From: Ochotona curzoniae
Lineage: Eukaryota > Chordata > Mammalia > Lagomorpha > Ochotonidae
DNA length: 64,000 bases
Direction of reading: 5' to 3'
Assembly (NCBI RefSeq): GCF_017591425.1
Contig: NW_024466599.1
Coordinates: 71,280,501-71,344,500, forward strand
Made by a program: the position numbers and the translations under genes. The notes beneath the pieces were generated by a model, which searched no databases, had not been told where the DNA came from, and saw only the letters and a list, made by a program, of their open reading frames with translations. Shown piece after piece: positions 46,261 through 57,716 of this stretch (position 1 is the first letter of the stretch; each line of letters opens with the position of its first letter).

Positions 46261-49187
46261 CAGCTTCTCAGAGGGTGGGGCACAGGCTCCTGCCTACCAT
46301 GACAGGTTCCTAAAAGTGAACTTGCTGAGACCAGGACAGGGGTTGCTTTCTGCTGGAGTGGCCGACTGAAGGTCGTTTACTTTGGCATTTTGTTCACAAG
46401 GATTGGAAGTTTCTGGAATATGCTGGCCTGGTCTGAAGCCCAGCTTAAGCAGCAAGTACTTTTCTCTTAACATGCAGAACAATGGCAGGCTGCATAAAAG
46501 CTTTCCCAGGGCTGTTTTTCCCTTGAAGTAACAAAAAGAGAAGACAGATGAAGGGAGGGGGGAACACCCACCCACCTCCCCACCCCCCACCCCTGTGGAA
46601 TCAAATACCACACAAAACAAATTTCAAGCCCCATTGAAGGCAGCACAGAGGGGAAGCCAGGGGGGGAGGTTCCAACTGTGTGAAGTGCAGAGTTCCGAAA
46701 TGAGGCCTCTGATGCTATTTTTAGTCTCAAAAATGCTATAAATCTTGTTATCCTGTTACACTCCAGTGGATCAAATTATCTGCCTTTCTCTACCTTTACC
46801 AAAACTCCGTTTTTAGATTTGATAACATGAGAGCAGGCGCTACCCCAAGATGGAGGGATCTACCTAATGAGTTCTCAGGACCAGCCTGGTCCTATTCTTT
46901 CTTCCCCGTGCCTGGAGCCCTGATGGGCATCCTGCAGCCATGAATCCAGCTTGCAACCTTTCTCTGGGAGCACCCAGTGCAACTGCCAGTCTTGAACCAA
47001 AGTGTCTGACTACCATCCAGTATGGATCAGAATGCCTTGGTATGGAGAAATCCAGCTTTAGGTTCTAAGCTGCCACAGAGCGTGGGCCCCACCTTGGCAA
47101 TCATTCAAGGGATGTACCTGTGTTCTTCCAGTATTTGCCAAGAGGCCAGAACGTCATGTATCTGCCTCTTCCTTGTGGTCCATGCTGTGTGCCTTACAAT
47201 CCCCAGCTACGCCCAGGGGCCCAGGAATCTGCATTTTAGTTGCTGTCATGGTTTTTGTTTCTTTCCCTCTCTCACCCCTGGAAAATCCATGATCCCCGAA
47301 GTTCCTGCTCATGGTATTTGGAGGTGGGGACTTGGGAAGTGCATAGGACCAGATGAGGCTGTGCAAGCAGCACCCTCAGAATGGCATGGATGACTCCATA
47401 GGAAGAAGAGAGAAACGAGCTGGCAATTTGCCGTGTCTCGCCATGGGATGCTCTTGGCCAGGTTACCATGCAACATGAGGCCCTGATGCCTAGCAGATGC
47501 TGTCACCAAGCACTCTAACCTTCTCACCCCCCCAGAACTGTAATCCATGTAAGTCTGTTCTTAGGAATTTCTCAGACTCCAGTATTCTTGTGGCAGCAAC
47601 AGATATCAGACTTTAATAGTTACTCTCCACATTGCTCCACTGCCTCACCAAACTGGGGCACCACGGCCTTCACTGGTGATTACCCATCATTGGCAACTCA
47701 GAAGGAAGCTCAGTGTGGCCCTTGCACGTGCGTGGCTGGTGGGAGAAGGAAGTTGTGCACATCCAGTCTGCTGACAGTGGTGACAACTGTGCATTTGTGA
47801 CAAGTCAACGCTGAAAGCAGGTGTGTGGCCATTGCACCTGGGTGGAAGGCATAGTTGAATGGGTCACTGAGCCTACCTGTCACCTCTCTCAGACAAGTAG
47901 AGAGATTTCTCTGCTCTTAAATGCTCTGGAGAAAAACACTGGGGAGAGCAGGGCTGGCACAACTGCAAGGAGACCACAAGGAACAGGAAAATGAAAGCTG
48001 GTGGATGCACTACAGAATTTAGGTGTTCTTGGGGGCACTTGACCCTGAGGCCCAGAGCCCATCTTCTTCTATGCCCATCCCCTGAGGTCTCAATCAAGTT
48101 TATCTCTGTGAGTGTGGGCATCAGAAGGAACTATAGGTATCTTCCCTATACTCCACTGTGGCCAACAGAGTGGTAGGTTCTTTAAATCAAAGTGGTTTGT
48201 GTAGGAAAGCTTTCTGGAACAGCCAGTTCTGAGAATGATTTGTTTTCCTGTACAACTGAGCCACACAGAAACTGGTCAAACAGCTGTATCTGGTGTCCAC
48301 CAGCCTTCCTGTCCCTCAGGTGGCCTCACCAGTCCCAGAGTCTCCTGTGGGTGTCACCACACCTATTCCACACAGCCTCACCTACTATTTCTAGACATTT
48401 GTGCCCTCTGTGGTGGTAGTTCTAATCTTCGTGGTGTGAATTTGGTGCAGGCAGCTTTTGTTCAGCATGTTCTCTTAGGGAGCCCATTGTTTTGTTAGAA
48501 CATAGCTGTATCTTCCACAGGATCTTTGAAATCCTTTTGATTTTATGCTACATGCTGCCTTGTCAGAACACCAGGGGCCATCAGAATGGAATGATCCAGC
48601 CATAAATACAGCAAAAGTATCAGAAACTTATAGAGTTTGGGACAGCAGAAGTCTGTGTCTTGGGAGGCTCAGTGGGTCCCCTACCTGACTGCAGAAGTGA
48701 TGAGTCGGGGTTACCCAAGACCCAGTATTCATGGAAAGCTCTCTGGCATCAGCCTGCATCACACAACCTGTGGTAGAGCCCCTGGAACCCAGCTGGTGTA
48801 TGTGTGGCCATGCATGAATCAGTGGCCACCTGGCATCAAGTGCCAGGTATGGCTGAGCAAGGTGGTGTCAGGAGCCAAGGGGGCAGAGTTCCATGCAATT
48901 TATGCCCAACCCAGAGGACCCTGGGTTACCCACAATAGAACAGACAGGTATTGCAAGTAGCCAAAAGCCAAATGGGACCAGCAGTCCACCTTTCCAACAT
49001 TGGACAAGCACGTGGGAAGGCCCCAGCCACAAATGGCCGCCTCTGAAAGCCTGAAGCCTCCTGAGACATTTCAGCCATTAGCAGAGTTGGTCTTGTGGGG
49101 TCTGTTAGGATCAATGGGCATGTGTGCCCTTGGTTCCTGGCCAACAGAATCAAGGAAACTTCCTTGTTTAATTAAAAAATGTTTTTC
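46261..49187. other. Long unassigned interval
   Basis: About 2.9 kb with no SINE and no recognised coding exon. Frames reach 123 codons on both strands without motifs. Some blocks (47580-47830, 48640-48990) have even composition and may derive from an old repeat that I cannot name. Confidence 0.4.
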
Positions 49188-49510
49188 GGGCCTGGCGCGG
49201 TGGCGCAAGTGGTTAAGGTCCTCGCCTTGCACGCCCAGGATCCCATATGGGCTCTGGTTCTATTCCCGGCAGCCCCACTTCCCTTCCAGCTCCCTGCCTG
49301 TGGCCCGGGAAAGCAGTCGAGGACGGCCCAAAGCTTTGGGACCCTGCACCCGCGTGGGAGACCCGGAAGAGGCTCCTGGCTTCGGACTGGGCATAGCATC
49401 GGCCGTTGTGCTCACTTGGGGAGTGAATCATCGGACGGAAGATCTTCCTCTCTGTCTCTCCTCTCTGTATATCTGCCTTTCCAATAAAAATAAAATAAAT
49501 CTTTAAAAAA
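49188..49510 (+). mobile_element. C-type SINE, youngest-looking copy
   Basis: This is the reference copy for the window. The head GGGCCTGGCGCGGTGGCGCA contains a tRNA-like pol III A box. A GGTTCTATTCCC B box lies about 55 bases downstream. Then come AGCTCCCTGCCTGTGGCCCG, GGGACCCTGCACCCGCGTGG, CACTTGGGGAGTGAATCATC and tail CCAATAAAAATAAAATAAAT followed by an A run. The head differs from the rabbit consensus as I remember it, which suggests pika. It lies next to A/T-rich flanks that blur the target duplication (TTAAAAAATGTTTTT on the left, TTTAAAAAAATTTTT on the right). It encodes no protein; mobilisation depends on L1. Confidence 0.96.
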
Positions 49511-49790
49511 ATTTTTTTTTCTTATTTTGTAGGTGTAGATTTTGTAAATTTTTCACTGATTAACACCTATAAGGTCGTGGTTTATCTGCTTAAAATTCAC
49601 CCAAGGTCAGATAATATAATCTGAGTTTCAGAGGGTCACCACTGTTGTTTTTTTTTTTAAGTACTATGAATTATTTAGAAGCAGATGCCTTCCAGATCTT
49701 TCCATGAAGATGTAGTAGAAAACACCTCTGGAACACATGCTGATGGGCACGAACCATTTGCTTTACTGATATTTAGTTTTCTGCAGATTT

Positions 49791-50187
49791 TATTGTGCAT
49801 ATTCAAAGTTTATACATGATGTTACATAATACGTAGTGATAGTGATTATTATAGTGAAATAAATGAACATATCCATCATCTCAAGTAATTGCTTTTTTGT
49901 GACAAGAAAAGCTAACACCTGCTTATTCGTCAAAAATCCCTGATGTTGTACAGTTTTGCTAGATGTTGCATAATAGATCTCTAGACTTGTTCCTCTTACA
50001 TGTCTGCTACTTTATTCATGTCTTTCAAACCGTAACTCTCCTTTCCCTGGTCCTCCGTCCTTTCTATTTTCTTTTCCATATCCCTGTTTGGGTTTGGTTT
50101 TTAAAATTCCATGTGTAATTGAGATCTTGTGATGTTTTTTCTTTCTGCGTCCTCCAAACCTGTGTTGTGGCAACTAACAGGATCTCC
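49791..50187 (-). mobile_element. L1 3' region remnant, first segment
   Basis: The plus strand reads like an antisense L1 3' region, leading toward GCAACTAACAGGATCTCCTT. It is interrupted at 50188 by a short retrocopy and continues at 50269 with TTTTTTAAAGGCTGAATAAT. Confidence 0.55.
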
Positions 50188-50268
50188 TTTTTTTTTTTTT
50201 TTAAAGCAAGATTTATTAGAAAAGTTGAGAAAAGAGACTCCAGTCCTAGTGACAGGACGGAGCTTTGG
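50188..50268 (-). pseudogene. Short 5'-truncated retrocopy with poly(A)
   Basis: On the minus strand an 81-base segment ends in AATAAATCTTGCTTTAA and then at least 15 As (plus-strand Ts at 50188-50202). The polyadenylation signal is about 11 bases from the tail. The flanks GATCTCC (50181) and GGTCTCCTC (50269) look like a duplicated target. The source RNA is not recognised. A truncated, diverged C-SINE tail is an alternative, since those also end in AATAAATCTT. Confidence 0.5.
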
Positions 50269-50321
50269 GGTCTCCTCTTTTTTAAAGGCTGAATAATATT
50301 CACATGTGTGCCTGTGTTTCA
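50269..50321 (-). mobile_element. L1 remnant, second segment
   Basis: TTTTTTAAAGGCTGAATAAT followed by ATTCACATGTGTG is the antisense form of the L1 sequence ...ATTATTCAGCC, continuing the segment left of the retrocopy. Confidence 0.7.
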
Positions 50322-50437
50322 AAAAGAGCATATATAATTTTTAAAATTGCATATGTAGAGAGGCTCTGAAATTTTAATAGAAAATGAGTATTATGAAAAG
50401 CTCTGAATGGATTTAAAATTCCTTTGCCTAAAAAAAA
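50322..50437 (+). mobile_element. Short palindromic element, copy D
   Basis: GAAAATGAGTATTATGAAAA, GCTCTGAATGGATTTAAAAT and TCCTTTGCCTAAAA align with copy E inverted (GAAAATGCTTATCATGAAAA, ACTGTGCATGGATTTCC, TTTTGTACCAAAA). It lies inside the L1 remnant, separating the L1 segments at 50321 and 50488. The left boundary is approximate. Confidence 0.5.
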
Positions 50438-50450
50438 AAATGTTCTTATC

Positions 50451-50485
50451 TGCACTTGATCTTAGCCAAAAGGCTGAGATGTGAT
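50451..50485 (-). pseudogene. U2 snRNA 5' end fragment
   Basis: The minus strand matches nucleotides 1-35 of U2 snRNA at about 31 of 35 positions, including the CCTTTTGGCTAAGATCAAGT block. Immediately left, the plus strand carries TGTTCTTATC (50441-50450), which equals U2 nucleotides 41-50 in the opposite orientation, preceded by 11 As. This looks like a rearranged U2 retropseudogene. It lacks the Sm site, the branch-site pairing context beyond nt 35 and any promoter, so it is not functional. Confidence 0.8.
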
Positions 50486-50487
50486 GA

Positions 50488-50725
50488 ATGAGTTTATCTG
50501 TTCACTCAGATTCCCCAGGACCTTTTGGCAGTCCCTTGGATAGCATTGTTTCTTTATGTGTTTGTCTGTCAGTGGGCACTGCAGTTGATTCCACACCATG
50601 GCTATGGCTGTTGTGAACCATGTGGCAATGCACGTGGCTGTGCCAATGTCGGAGTTCATCCCCTCTGGGTCTACACCCTGGAGAGGGGTTACTGGCTCAC
50701 ATATGGTAGTTCTGCAGTAATATTC
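50488..50725 (-). mobile_element. L1 ORF2 3' region remnant, third segment
   Basis: The plus strand contains TTTATCTGTTCACTCAG, GTTGATTCCACACCATGGCT, ATGGCTGTTGTGAACCATGT, GGTCTACACCCTGGAGAGGG and CACATATGGTAGTTCTGCAG, the usual antisense L1 order (gttgattccacatcttggct, attgtgaatagtgc, atacccagaagtggg, tcatatggtagttct). Confidence 0.8.
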
Positions 50726-52926
50726 AAACATTCAAGATTTCATGAATCAGATTTTCTTTTTTTTTCCTATAAATCTGTGGCCATCTCTACCTAGGTGGAA
50801 AAATCATGACATCTCCAATGGTTTATTCATATGAGAATGATTTTATTCCTGTAAGACTGAAAAGCAGTAAATTCAACGTAAGTGTTAAGGATTGCCTTTA
50901 ATTGGCAACTAGAAGTATAGAGTGATTGTCCCTCACTCAGAAGTGACCATCTGCAGGCTCCAACTGCAAACTGCCATTCTGCCCCTCAGCGGCCATCCCC
51001 TCAGTGTCTTCTTGTGACCCGTCTGGCATCCAGGAGTCACCTGCTCACCCCTGTTCTCCTCCTGCGGTGTGCTCTCCCAAATGCAGTGTGACCTCGCCAC
51101 AGTGAACCCATCTCTAGGGAGCTAATCAGGACAGCATGTCATGTGCTGTGCCAGATATGCCGCTGCCTTCTTTGCAAGATGCTTTCACTCCTTTAAGATT
51201 AAAAATATAAAGTAGCAAGGGCAAGCTATATGTCCTAACAGCTGCTTCCCGAGAGGGGCCCGTGGTCTGTAGCTGTGTGAGTCTTGTCTGGACACTTCTC
51301 AACAGCTACACATGACCACCAGCTACAAATAACTTCACACATGCTACACGTACATGGAGCCTGTTTCCTCTGTCTTTCATTTCCCACACCCCCTTCATGC
51401 CAACCACAATGCCCTGCTCCATAACTAAGCTGAGTAAATATTTGATGTGCTGAGGAGGAAGAAGTAGACAAAGGATGGAAGAGGGGAAGGAGCCTTTTCC
51501 ACTGTAATCAAACCCTCAGGTGCCCCATGCACCTGTGTTCACCTGGAACCAAGCTTCCTGGTTCCCGAATCTCAGTTCACAACTTGGCTTGGAATCCAAT
51601 TGTGACGTGCCACCACACTCAGGGTGCTGGTGTGAATGAGATGAGGGTGGACACATATGTTGGCTCTCCCAGAATAAGGGGGCTGGAAGCAACAGAGCCA
51701 TGCTCAAGAAATGGAGCTCTTGATCAGGGTGTTATTACTCCTGCAGGTGCACTGGGGAAGAAAGGGCTGATCCCAAGGCCCTGCAGAATACGGGTGCTCC
51801 TGCTGTGGGCGCTACTGTGCTAGCACAACTAGCCCACATGGATGAGACATTGCCATGTCCTATGACCTTAACCTGTCTCTACTTGGCTTCCTCAGTGACT
51901 GCGCTGCAGCCTATAACATGGGCAGTGGCAGGATACACTATCTCAACCTCAAAGCTGGTGAATCTGTCTGGCCCAAAAAGATCTTATGGACTCCAAACCA
52001 CCAGGTCTCAGTCCCCATGCTTGCCAGAAAGTTCCAAGACCCTACCATACTGCAGGGAGCTGCTTTTGCCCCAACCCTACAGACAAACCCATTATGCCTA
52101 TTTTATAAATTAAACTTTATGGTAAGTGCGTGTGTGCATCAAAGGCCCTAGTGTACGTAGGTTTTCCTATTATCCAAGGCTTCATATATTAACCGAAGGT
52201 GCTGGACTGACTCCCCTATAGGAAAAGGGAAACATGTCTACGTCCTAAAGGACAGCTGAGTGTACATTGAATTAAGCTGTGAATGGCTAGAAGGAAGTGC
52301 GTCCAGAGATCGCAGTAGCAAGATACTCAGAAGTCTAGCTTTGTCACTTCTTTCATGTTAGATTCTAGATAGAAGGATTAATTTTTTAAAGGACTCCAAA
52401 CAAACAAACATAAACAAAAACGCCTGGCTGTGTTCTCCCAGACCCAGACATTGTCATCAATGACTGGGTAGACATCGGGTCATTGGCCAACTTGGTTATA
52501 GATGATGCTAGTGAGTCCTGGGTTGGCATATCTGCCCAACCTTGCCATTTCCAGCTGTGAGCATCAGCGTCTTACACAAGATGGAACTCGTCTGCACATG
52601 GGGAGTGTCAGAGCAGCATAAACCTGAACTTAAGATGACCACTTGCTCCAGGATGTTAGAGATTTCCATGTTCACTGTTAAGAGCAGAGTGGACCAGCAG
52701 CATGCTCTGTTCTGCCACCATGACACAGGCATGGATGGAGACCAATCTGTTGTAAGCAGAAATTCTGCTTTCCTTTGGCTCATAACACCTGGCCTCACCC
52801 TTGTCCATCTGTGTAGCTGCACATGCAGGTCATCCTTGTCCAAATAGTGAATGGACTAAAAAATCAAGTCGTTATAAGATCTCATAAACATACAACATTT
52901 GATGGTTTACAGAAGTTGCTTATTCC
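50726..52926. other. Unassigned DNA
   Basis: About 2.2 kb with no SINE. Two blocks (51850-52110 plus strand, 52508-52843 minus strand) keep open frames of about 100-110 codons. I recognise no domain and see no poly(A) signature, so neither is called a gene or pseudogene. Confidence 0.4.
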
Positions 52927-53246
52927 AGCGCTGGTGCTGTAGCATAGTAAGTTAATCTGCTGGCTGGGTGTTGGCATCCCATATGGGTACCAGTTTGAGT
53001 AACAAGTTCTCCACTTGTGATCCAACTCCTTGCTAATGGCCTGGATAAGCAGCAGAGGATGATGCAAGTGTTTGAGCCCCTGCCACCCAAGAGGAGACCT
53101 GGAAGAAGCCCCTGGCTTCAGCCTGGCCCCACCCTGGCCCCACCCTGGCTGTTGTAGCCATTTGGGGAGTGAATCAGTGAATGGAAGACCTCAATTTGTC
53201 TCTTTAACTGCTTTTCAAACAAATGAAATAAATAATTCTTAAAAAT
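52927..53246 (+). mobile_element. C-type SINE, intermediate age
   Basis: Head GCGCTGGTGCTGTAGCATAG, then TGTTGGCATCCCATATGGGT, a small internal duplication of CTGGCCCCACC near 53122-53148, and ATTTGGGGAGTGAATCAGTG. The tail has AAATGAAATAAATAATTC. Flanks TTGCTTATTCC and GTTACCTATTCC may be the target duplication. The head is closer to the rabbit-like older C consensus than to the young copies here. Confidence 0.88.
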
Positions 53247-56200
53247 GTTACCTATTCCACCAAAGGGAGAAACCACGGTCCAATAAGGATTGGTGATTAC
53301 TCCGGGGCCTGTCCTGCAGTGATGCCATCATTACCCACTTCTTCAGGTCACACTTCCCAGCGATCCAGGCCCCATCACACACACAGCAGTATTCCTGTGT
53401 CATCTTGGGGAAAGGGTGTGAGGCTCTGAAGCATTGCATGAGTTTGTGGAATGAGGAACAGCCCCGTGCTTCCACTGGAGCCCAGCCTGTTTCTACTCTG
53501 CTTGTCCTGCCTCTTGGAAGTCCTCCAATAGCAAGGGCGACTACTTGGGAAAACTTGAACCTGACTCTGGGCTACAAGGTTTTCTAAACCCAGACCCATC
53601 ACTGTGTAGACTCATGGGACATTTTTGCAAGCCACTTGCTTTGTGTGAAACCACTATGTTGTTTAGGATTATAAGCTTCTATCAGGTCATTCTGCTTCAA
53701 TTCCTGTTTGTTCTTCTTTGTCTAAATCAAGTCACACTCTCATCCTGTCCCTCGAGCCATACAGGAGATCACGGGGTACTTGGGAATGACCCAGAACACA
53801 AACAACAGCTTCAGAAGAGAGAAAATCCATTATATTTGTTGTTCTTGCAACCAAGATAAGAACCAGTAAATAGAAGAATGCATACACTTCGTACAATTCT
53901 CCCTCTCTGATACTAACGGGTTCTTCCTGTGCTTAGAGATTGGCCTTACCATAATATGAATCTTATCTTGTTGCCAAGTGATGTGCTCTTATGTGCACAT
54001 GTTATTAAGATGTCACTTGTGATCAAGGCTAAGGAAGGCTGGTTTGTGGTTCTTGTTCTTGTTAATACATGCTTTCATAGCCGCAAAATGTTTGCAAGTG
54101 TCAGGCCATCACACTTCTCAGAGGGAGTCAGCATGGGGTCATTGTTACAGAGATATGGACTTGATTCTGCTATACAGCAAAGCAGTACCAACAATGTAAG
54201 CCATGTGAAGAAGTAAAGAATCTCAAATGAGTAATTTGTATGGATATAGATAAAGAAGAGCAAAAATATTTCGAGGACAAAGAGGAAAGTAATTTTTAGA
54301 GAGATTTCCCTCTGCCTCATGAATATAGCCTGTGATCCCTTACAGTTTTATATTTAATGAGTGGATGAAATCCAGTGAGTGTATATTGCTTCTCCCTGAG
54401 AAAAAAAAATAATTTTTCTATATTTCTGTTTAAACCAGACATATTCTTGTATGTATTTATTGGTTTTCTTTCTGTCAGTTTATAACATCCAAGTGTACAT
54501 GTGTATATGTGTGTGGCCTTGGAATGATTAATTATTTTGTTCTGTTCTGAAGAATCTGATAGCTTTTTCATGGACTTGGTAATTTAACATATTCTTAGAA
54601 CTGAAAACTGCATGAGTCTATTTAGTTGAAGATAAGAATACGACATGATGAAATATACTGAATTGCTTGCTTAAGTTGCTCAAATAATGGAATGTTCCCG
54701 GAGATAATGCTGGTGTATTGAGTGCTTTGAATCACAGATAGGACTCATGCATAGTCAATTTATTATAACCACATTTTGCTTTTGATTGTGTTACATTTGG
54801 CTAATGGTGTGAAACTATTTATTTGGAATTTAATGAAAGAAAGAAAGCCCTCTTCCACATTTTCCCAGAGTTTCAGTGTTCAGCCGTGCACTCCTCGAAG
54901 GCAGGTGTGGGATACTGTGCAGAGAGGATGAGTTGCTGGGAGCTGTGCATCCTAGATGGCTCATTAGGGAGGGCCAATCAGTGGGCCGTGAGCCGTTCAC
55001 ACATGTAAAGTGTCATTCAGTTTGTTGAAACGTTTGTCACCAGCTCTTCAGGAAAACACTGCTCAGTGGGCTGCCACCAACCTGTGTGGCACTGTGAGCA
55101 CTGAAAAGCCTTGTTTTTTACCAGTCTCCTTGGAGCCAGTGGCCAGTGAGGAACTTGGACATAAAGATGGCTGACCTGTACACTAAGGAATGATTTAAAT
55201 GTAGAATCATTTCAAACACCTCTTTGAAACTGTACCTGGATTTCAGTTATACAATCATCACCTGTGCTCTTGCCCGGAGTCTCACATCCCAGGTGCTTGG
55301 CAAGTGTTGTGTTTTATCTGTGAACGTGAGCAGCCAAGCCAGGTACAGGTTAGCAAACCACTCAGAGCCACTCAGCCAGGCATCAAGATCCTGATGTGAC
55401 CACCGCCTCCTAGATTGTTGTCCTTGGTTAGTAGCACATTCTCATCTCTCTTATTGAGATGGATTCCCCATCACATTTATCACCTGTTGAGTGAATTGAT
55501 GAACAAAAGCCAATGACAGGGGGAAGACAGGTATGATCAAATGGGATTATCTCCTGAAAAGGGTATGAGAATTCCCAAAACCAGAGAGTTTAGATTTGAA
55601 AAACTTTAGATTTTAAAAAACTTTATGACAAAATCTCAAAAATAGAGAGGAAGCAACATGCAGCACCTTGCACCCCTTCAACCTGGGCCTGGGCTGCCTT
55701 GGGTCCCCAGACCAGCACTCATTTGCTCCAACGGTACCAGTTAAGACTGTTTGGGACTAAACTGAGCTGACCTTGTCCCCCTAAGAGCCCTTGGGAGCAG
55801 GGCCTGACCCCTTGGGAAACCCAGGTTCAGCCTCCAAGTGTGTGCTGGGCCCTCTTCATTCTAGACTCCAACTCCTGAATGCAGATTTTATCACCTGTGT
55901 CTGAGAGAAATTGCCCTCCAAGTGTCTGATACTGCATCCAACTTCAGAGCCAGAGAGACTTAAACAGGATGCCTTTTCACCTGCAGCTCAGACCAGGGGT
56001 CTCTGCCCAGGCGCTGCCTTGTGCCCACAACCCCTGGTGTTACTGGCTGGGTGTATCTTCATTTTCCTCCCCCAGTGAGTGACCTGTGGCTGCAGGTCGC
56101 CACAGGGCTGTCCAGGGGAGGGGCCATATCACCACCAATGCTCACACAGGTTGTCACACAGCCTGCAGACAGGACGTGACTGGACAACCCACTACAGGTA

Positions 56201-56910
56201 AAGACACAAATTGATTTGTCTTAAGCCACAGGGAAATGCCAGTGCGAGCTAATCTACAGAGCTGATTTTCTGCCATTTTTGTTACTTTTAAAAGAGCCAC
56301 TTGCCCACGCATTCTTTGGGTTTCCCTCTTACTGGAGCTCCCCTGGCTGAGTCTGGGCTGGGTTGGGCTGGGCTCTGTGCCTCCTGGCTAGTTTGTCACC
56401 AGGGAAGAACTGGCTGGTGAGCTGACCTACTTTTCCTGTTTGCCCTCAGCAGGCTAAGCCTGTTTCGCTTCACTCGGAGCGGCGAGGCCTAACAGGTTAC
56501 AGATGGTCATCTTCCGTGTCAGGTGTTGTCTACTGTGGGTCTAAAGGGATAGGATCCAGTCCGTAAGGTGGCGCAAACACAGGGGGAATCCTGTGACAGG
56601 CTATCATGTGTTAAGATGGATTATGGCTGGGAGTGAAAATTAGACTTTCTCCAAATTTTGAAAACAACTTCCTGGGTGGAAGCTATGCCATGTGTATGCC
56701 CCTTTTGGAGCACCTGTCCCAAAGCATGAGAACAAGGACCTCTCACTGAGATGCACAAAGGCAGGCAGCTATGTCTTCAAAGGGTTTACCCCTGGGCATG
56801 GCAAGCATCACAGGCCAAGGTTGAGCAGGAACAAATGACAGAAGATGGCGCAGACCATGAAGCAGAAAAGGATGCATGCAGTGGTTGCAGCTGAGTAAAA
56901 GTGAAGGACA
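53247..56910. other. Long unassigned interval, C-SINE-free
   Basis: About 3.7 kb with no recognised repeat or coding exon. The centre (53880-54800) is AT-rich. A GGGCTGGGTTGGGCTGGGCT pentamer-like run lies near 56351-56372. TTTTTCATGGACTTGG near 54562 weakly resembles the palindromic-element end. Frames are under 105 codons. Confidence 0.4.
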
Positions 56911-57242
56911 TAGGACCCAGCACGATAGCCTAGTGGCTTAAGTCCTCGCCTTACATGCACCAGGATCCCATATGGGCGCTGATTCGTGTCCCAGTGGCCC
57001 TGCTTCCCATCCAGCTCCCTGCCTGTGGCCCTTGGAAAGCAGTCAAGGATGGCCCAAAGCCTTGGGACCCTGAACCAACATGGGAGACCCAGAAGAGGCT
57101 TCTGGCTTCGGATTGGCTCAGCTCTGGCCATTGAAGCCACTTAAGGGAATGAGTCAACAGATGGAAGATCATCTTTTCTGTCTTTCCTTCCCTCTGTATA
57201 TCTGACTTTCCAATAAAAAAATAATAAAGTAAATCTTTTTTA
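56911..57242 (+). mobile_element. C-type SINE, full length
   Basis: Head GGACCCAGCACGATAGCCTA, body GGATCCCATATGGGCGCTGA, CCTTGGGACCCTGAACCAAC, tail CCAATAAAAAAATAATAAAG. Flanks AAAAGTGAAGGAC and AAAAGTGAGAGGTG are a probable imperfect target duplication. Confidence 0.93.
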
Positions 57243-57377
57243 AAAAGTGAGAGGTGTTGTGACTCAGAGCACGGCTGAAGTCTCAGATTGGCAGCTCATC
57301 ACCCAGGGCTCTGTGTGCCATTGTGTGGAGTCTCCCTTGAACTGGAGATGGGGAGGGAGGTGCCATGAATGCTTTTT

Positions 57378-57701
57378 TTAAAGAAAGATTTATTTTTATT
57401 GCAAAGACAGATATACAGAGAGGAGTAAAGACAGGAAGATCTTCCATCCAATAATTCATTCCCCTAAGTGGCCACATTGGCCAGAGCTGAGCCAATCCAA
57501 AGCCAGGAGCCTGGAGCCTTTTCCGAGTCTCCCACGTGGGATGCAGGGTCCCAAAGCTTTGGGCCATCCTCGACTGCTTTCCCAGGCCACAAGCAGGGAG
57601 CTGAATGGGAAGCAGGGCTGCCAGGACACGAACCAGCACCCATATGGATTCCTGTTGCATGCCAGGCAAGGACTTTAGCCACTAGGCCCCATGCCAGGCC
57701 C
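57378..57701 (-). mobile_element. C-type SINE, full length
   Basis: Inverted relative to, and about 135 bases from, the previous copy. Flanks GCCATGAATGCTTTT (about 57362) and GCCATAAAAGCTTTT (57702-57716) are a diverged target duplication. Minus-strand head GGGCCTGGCATGGGGCCTAG. Confidence 0.93.
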
Positions 57702-57716
57702 GCCATAAAAGCTTTT

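Noticed and set aside
45945..46313. 122-codon frame of mostly S, L and P, and its minus-strand Glu/Arg counterpart
   Set aside because: A translation of the CT-rich simple repeat.
49188..49260. tRNA gene at the SINE head
   Set aside because: A- and B-box-like words exist, but there is no cloverleaf with a proper anticodon arm. It is the tRNA-derived head of a SINE.
49179..49487. Open frames through SINE copies that give similar peptides at many sites (for example 9554, 23455, 34200, 57283)
   Set aside because: The recurring peptide is the translation of the C-SINE, which is noncoding and spread by L1.
53248..53475. Minus-strand 75-codon frame with a CCVCDG motif, considered as a cysteine-rich exon
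   Set aside because: Too short, no flanking splice signals that I trust, and no family recognised.
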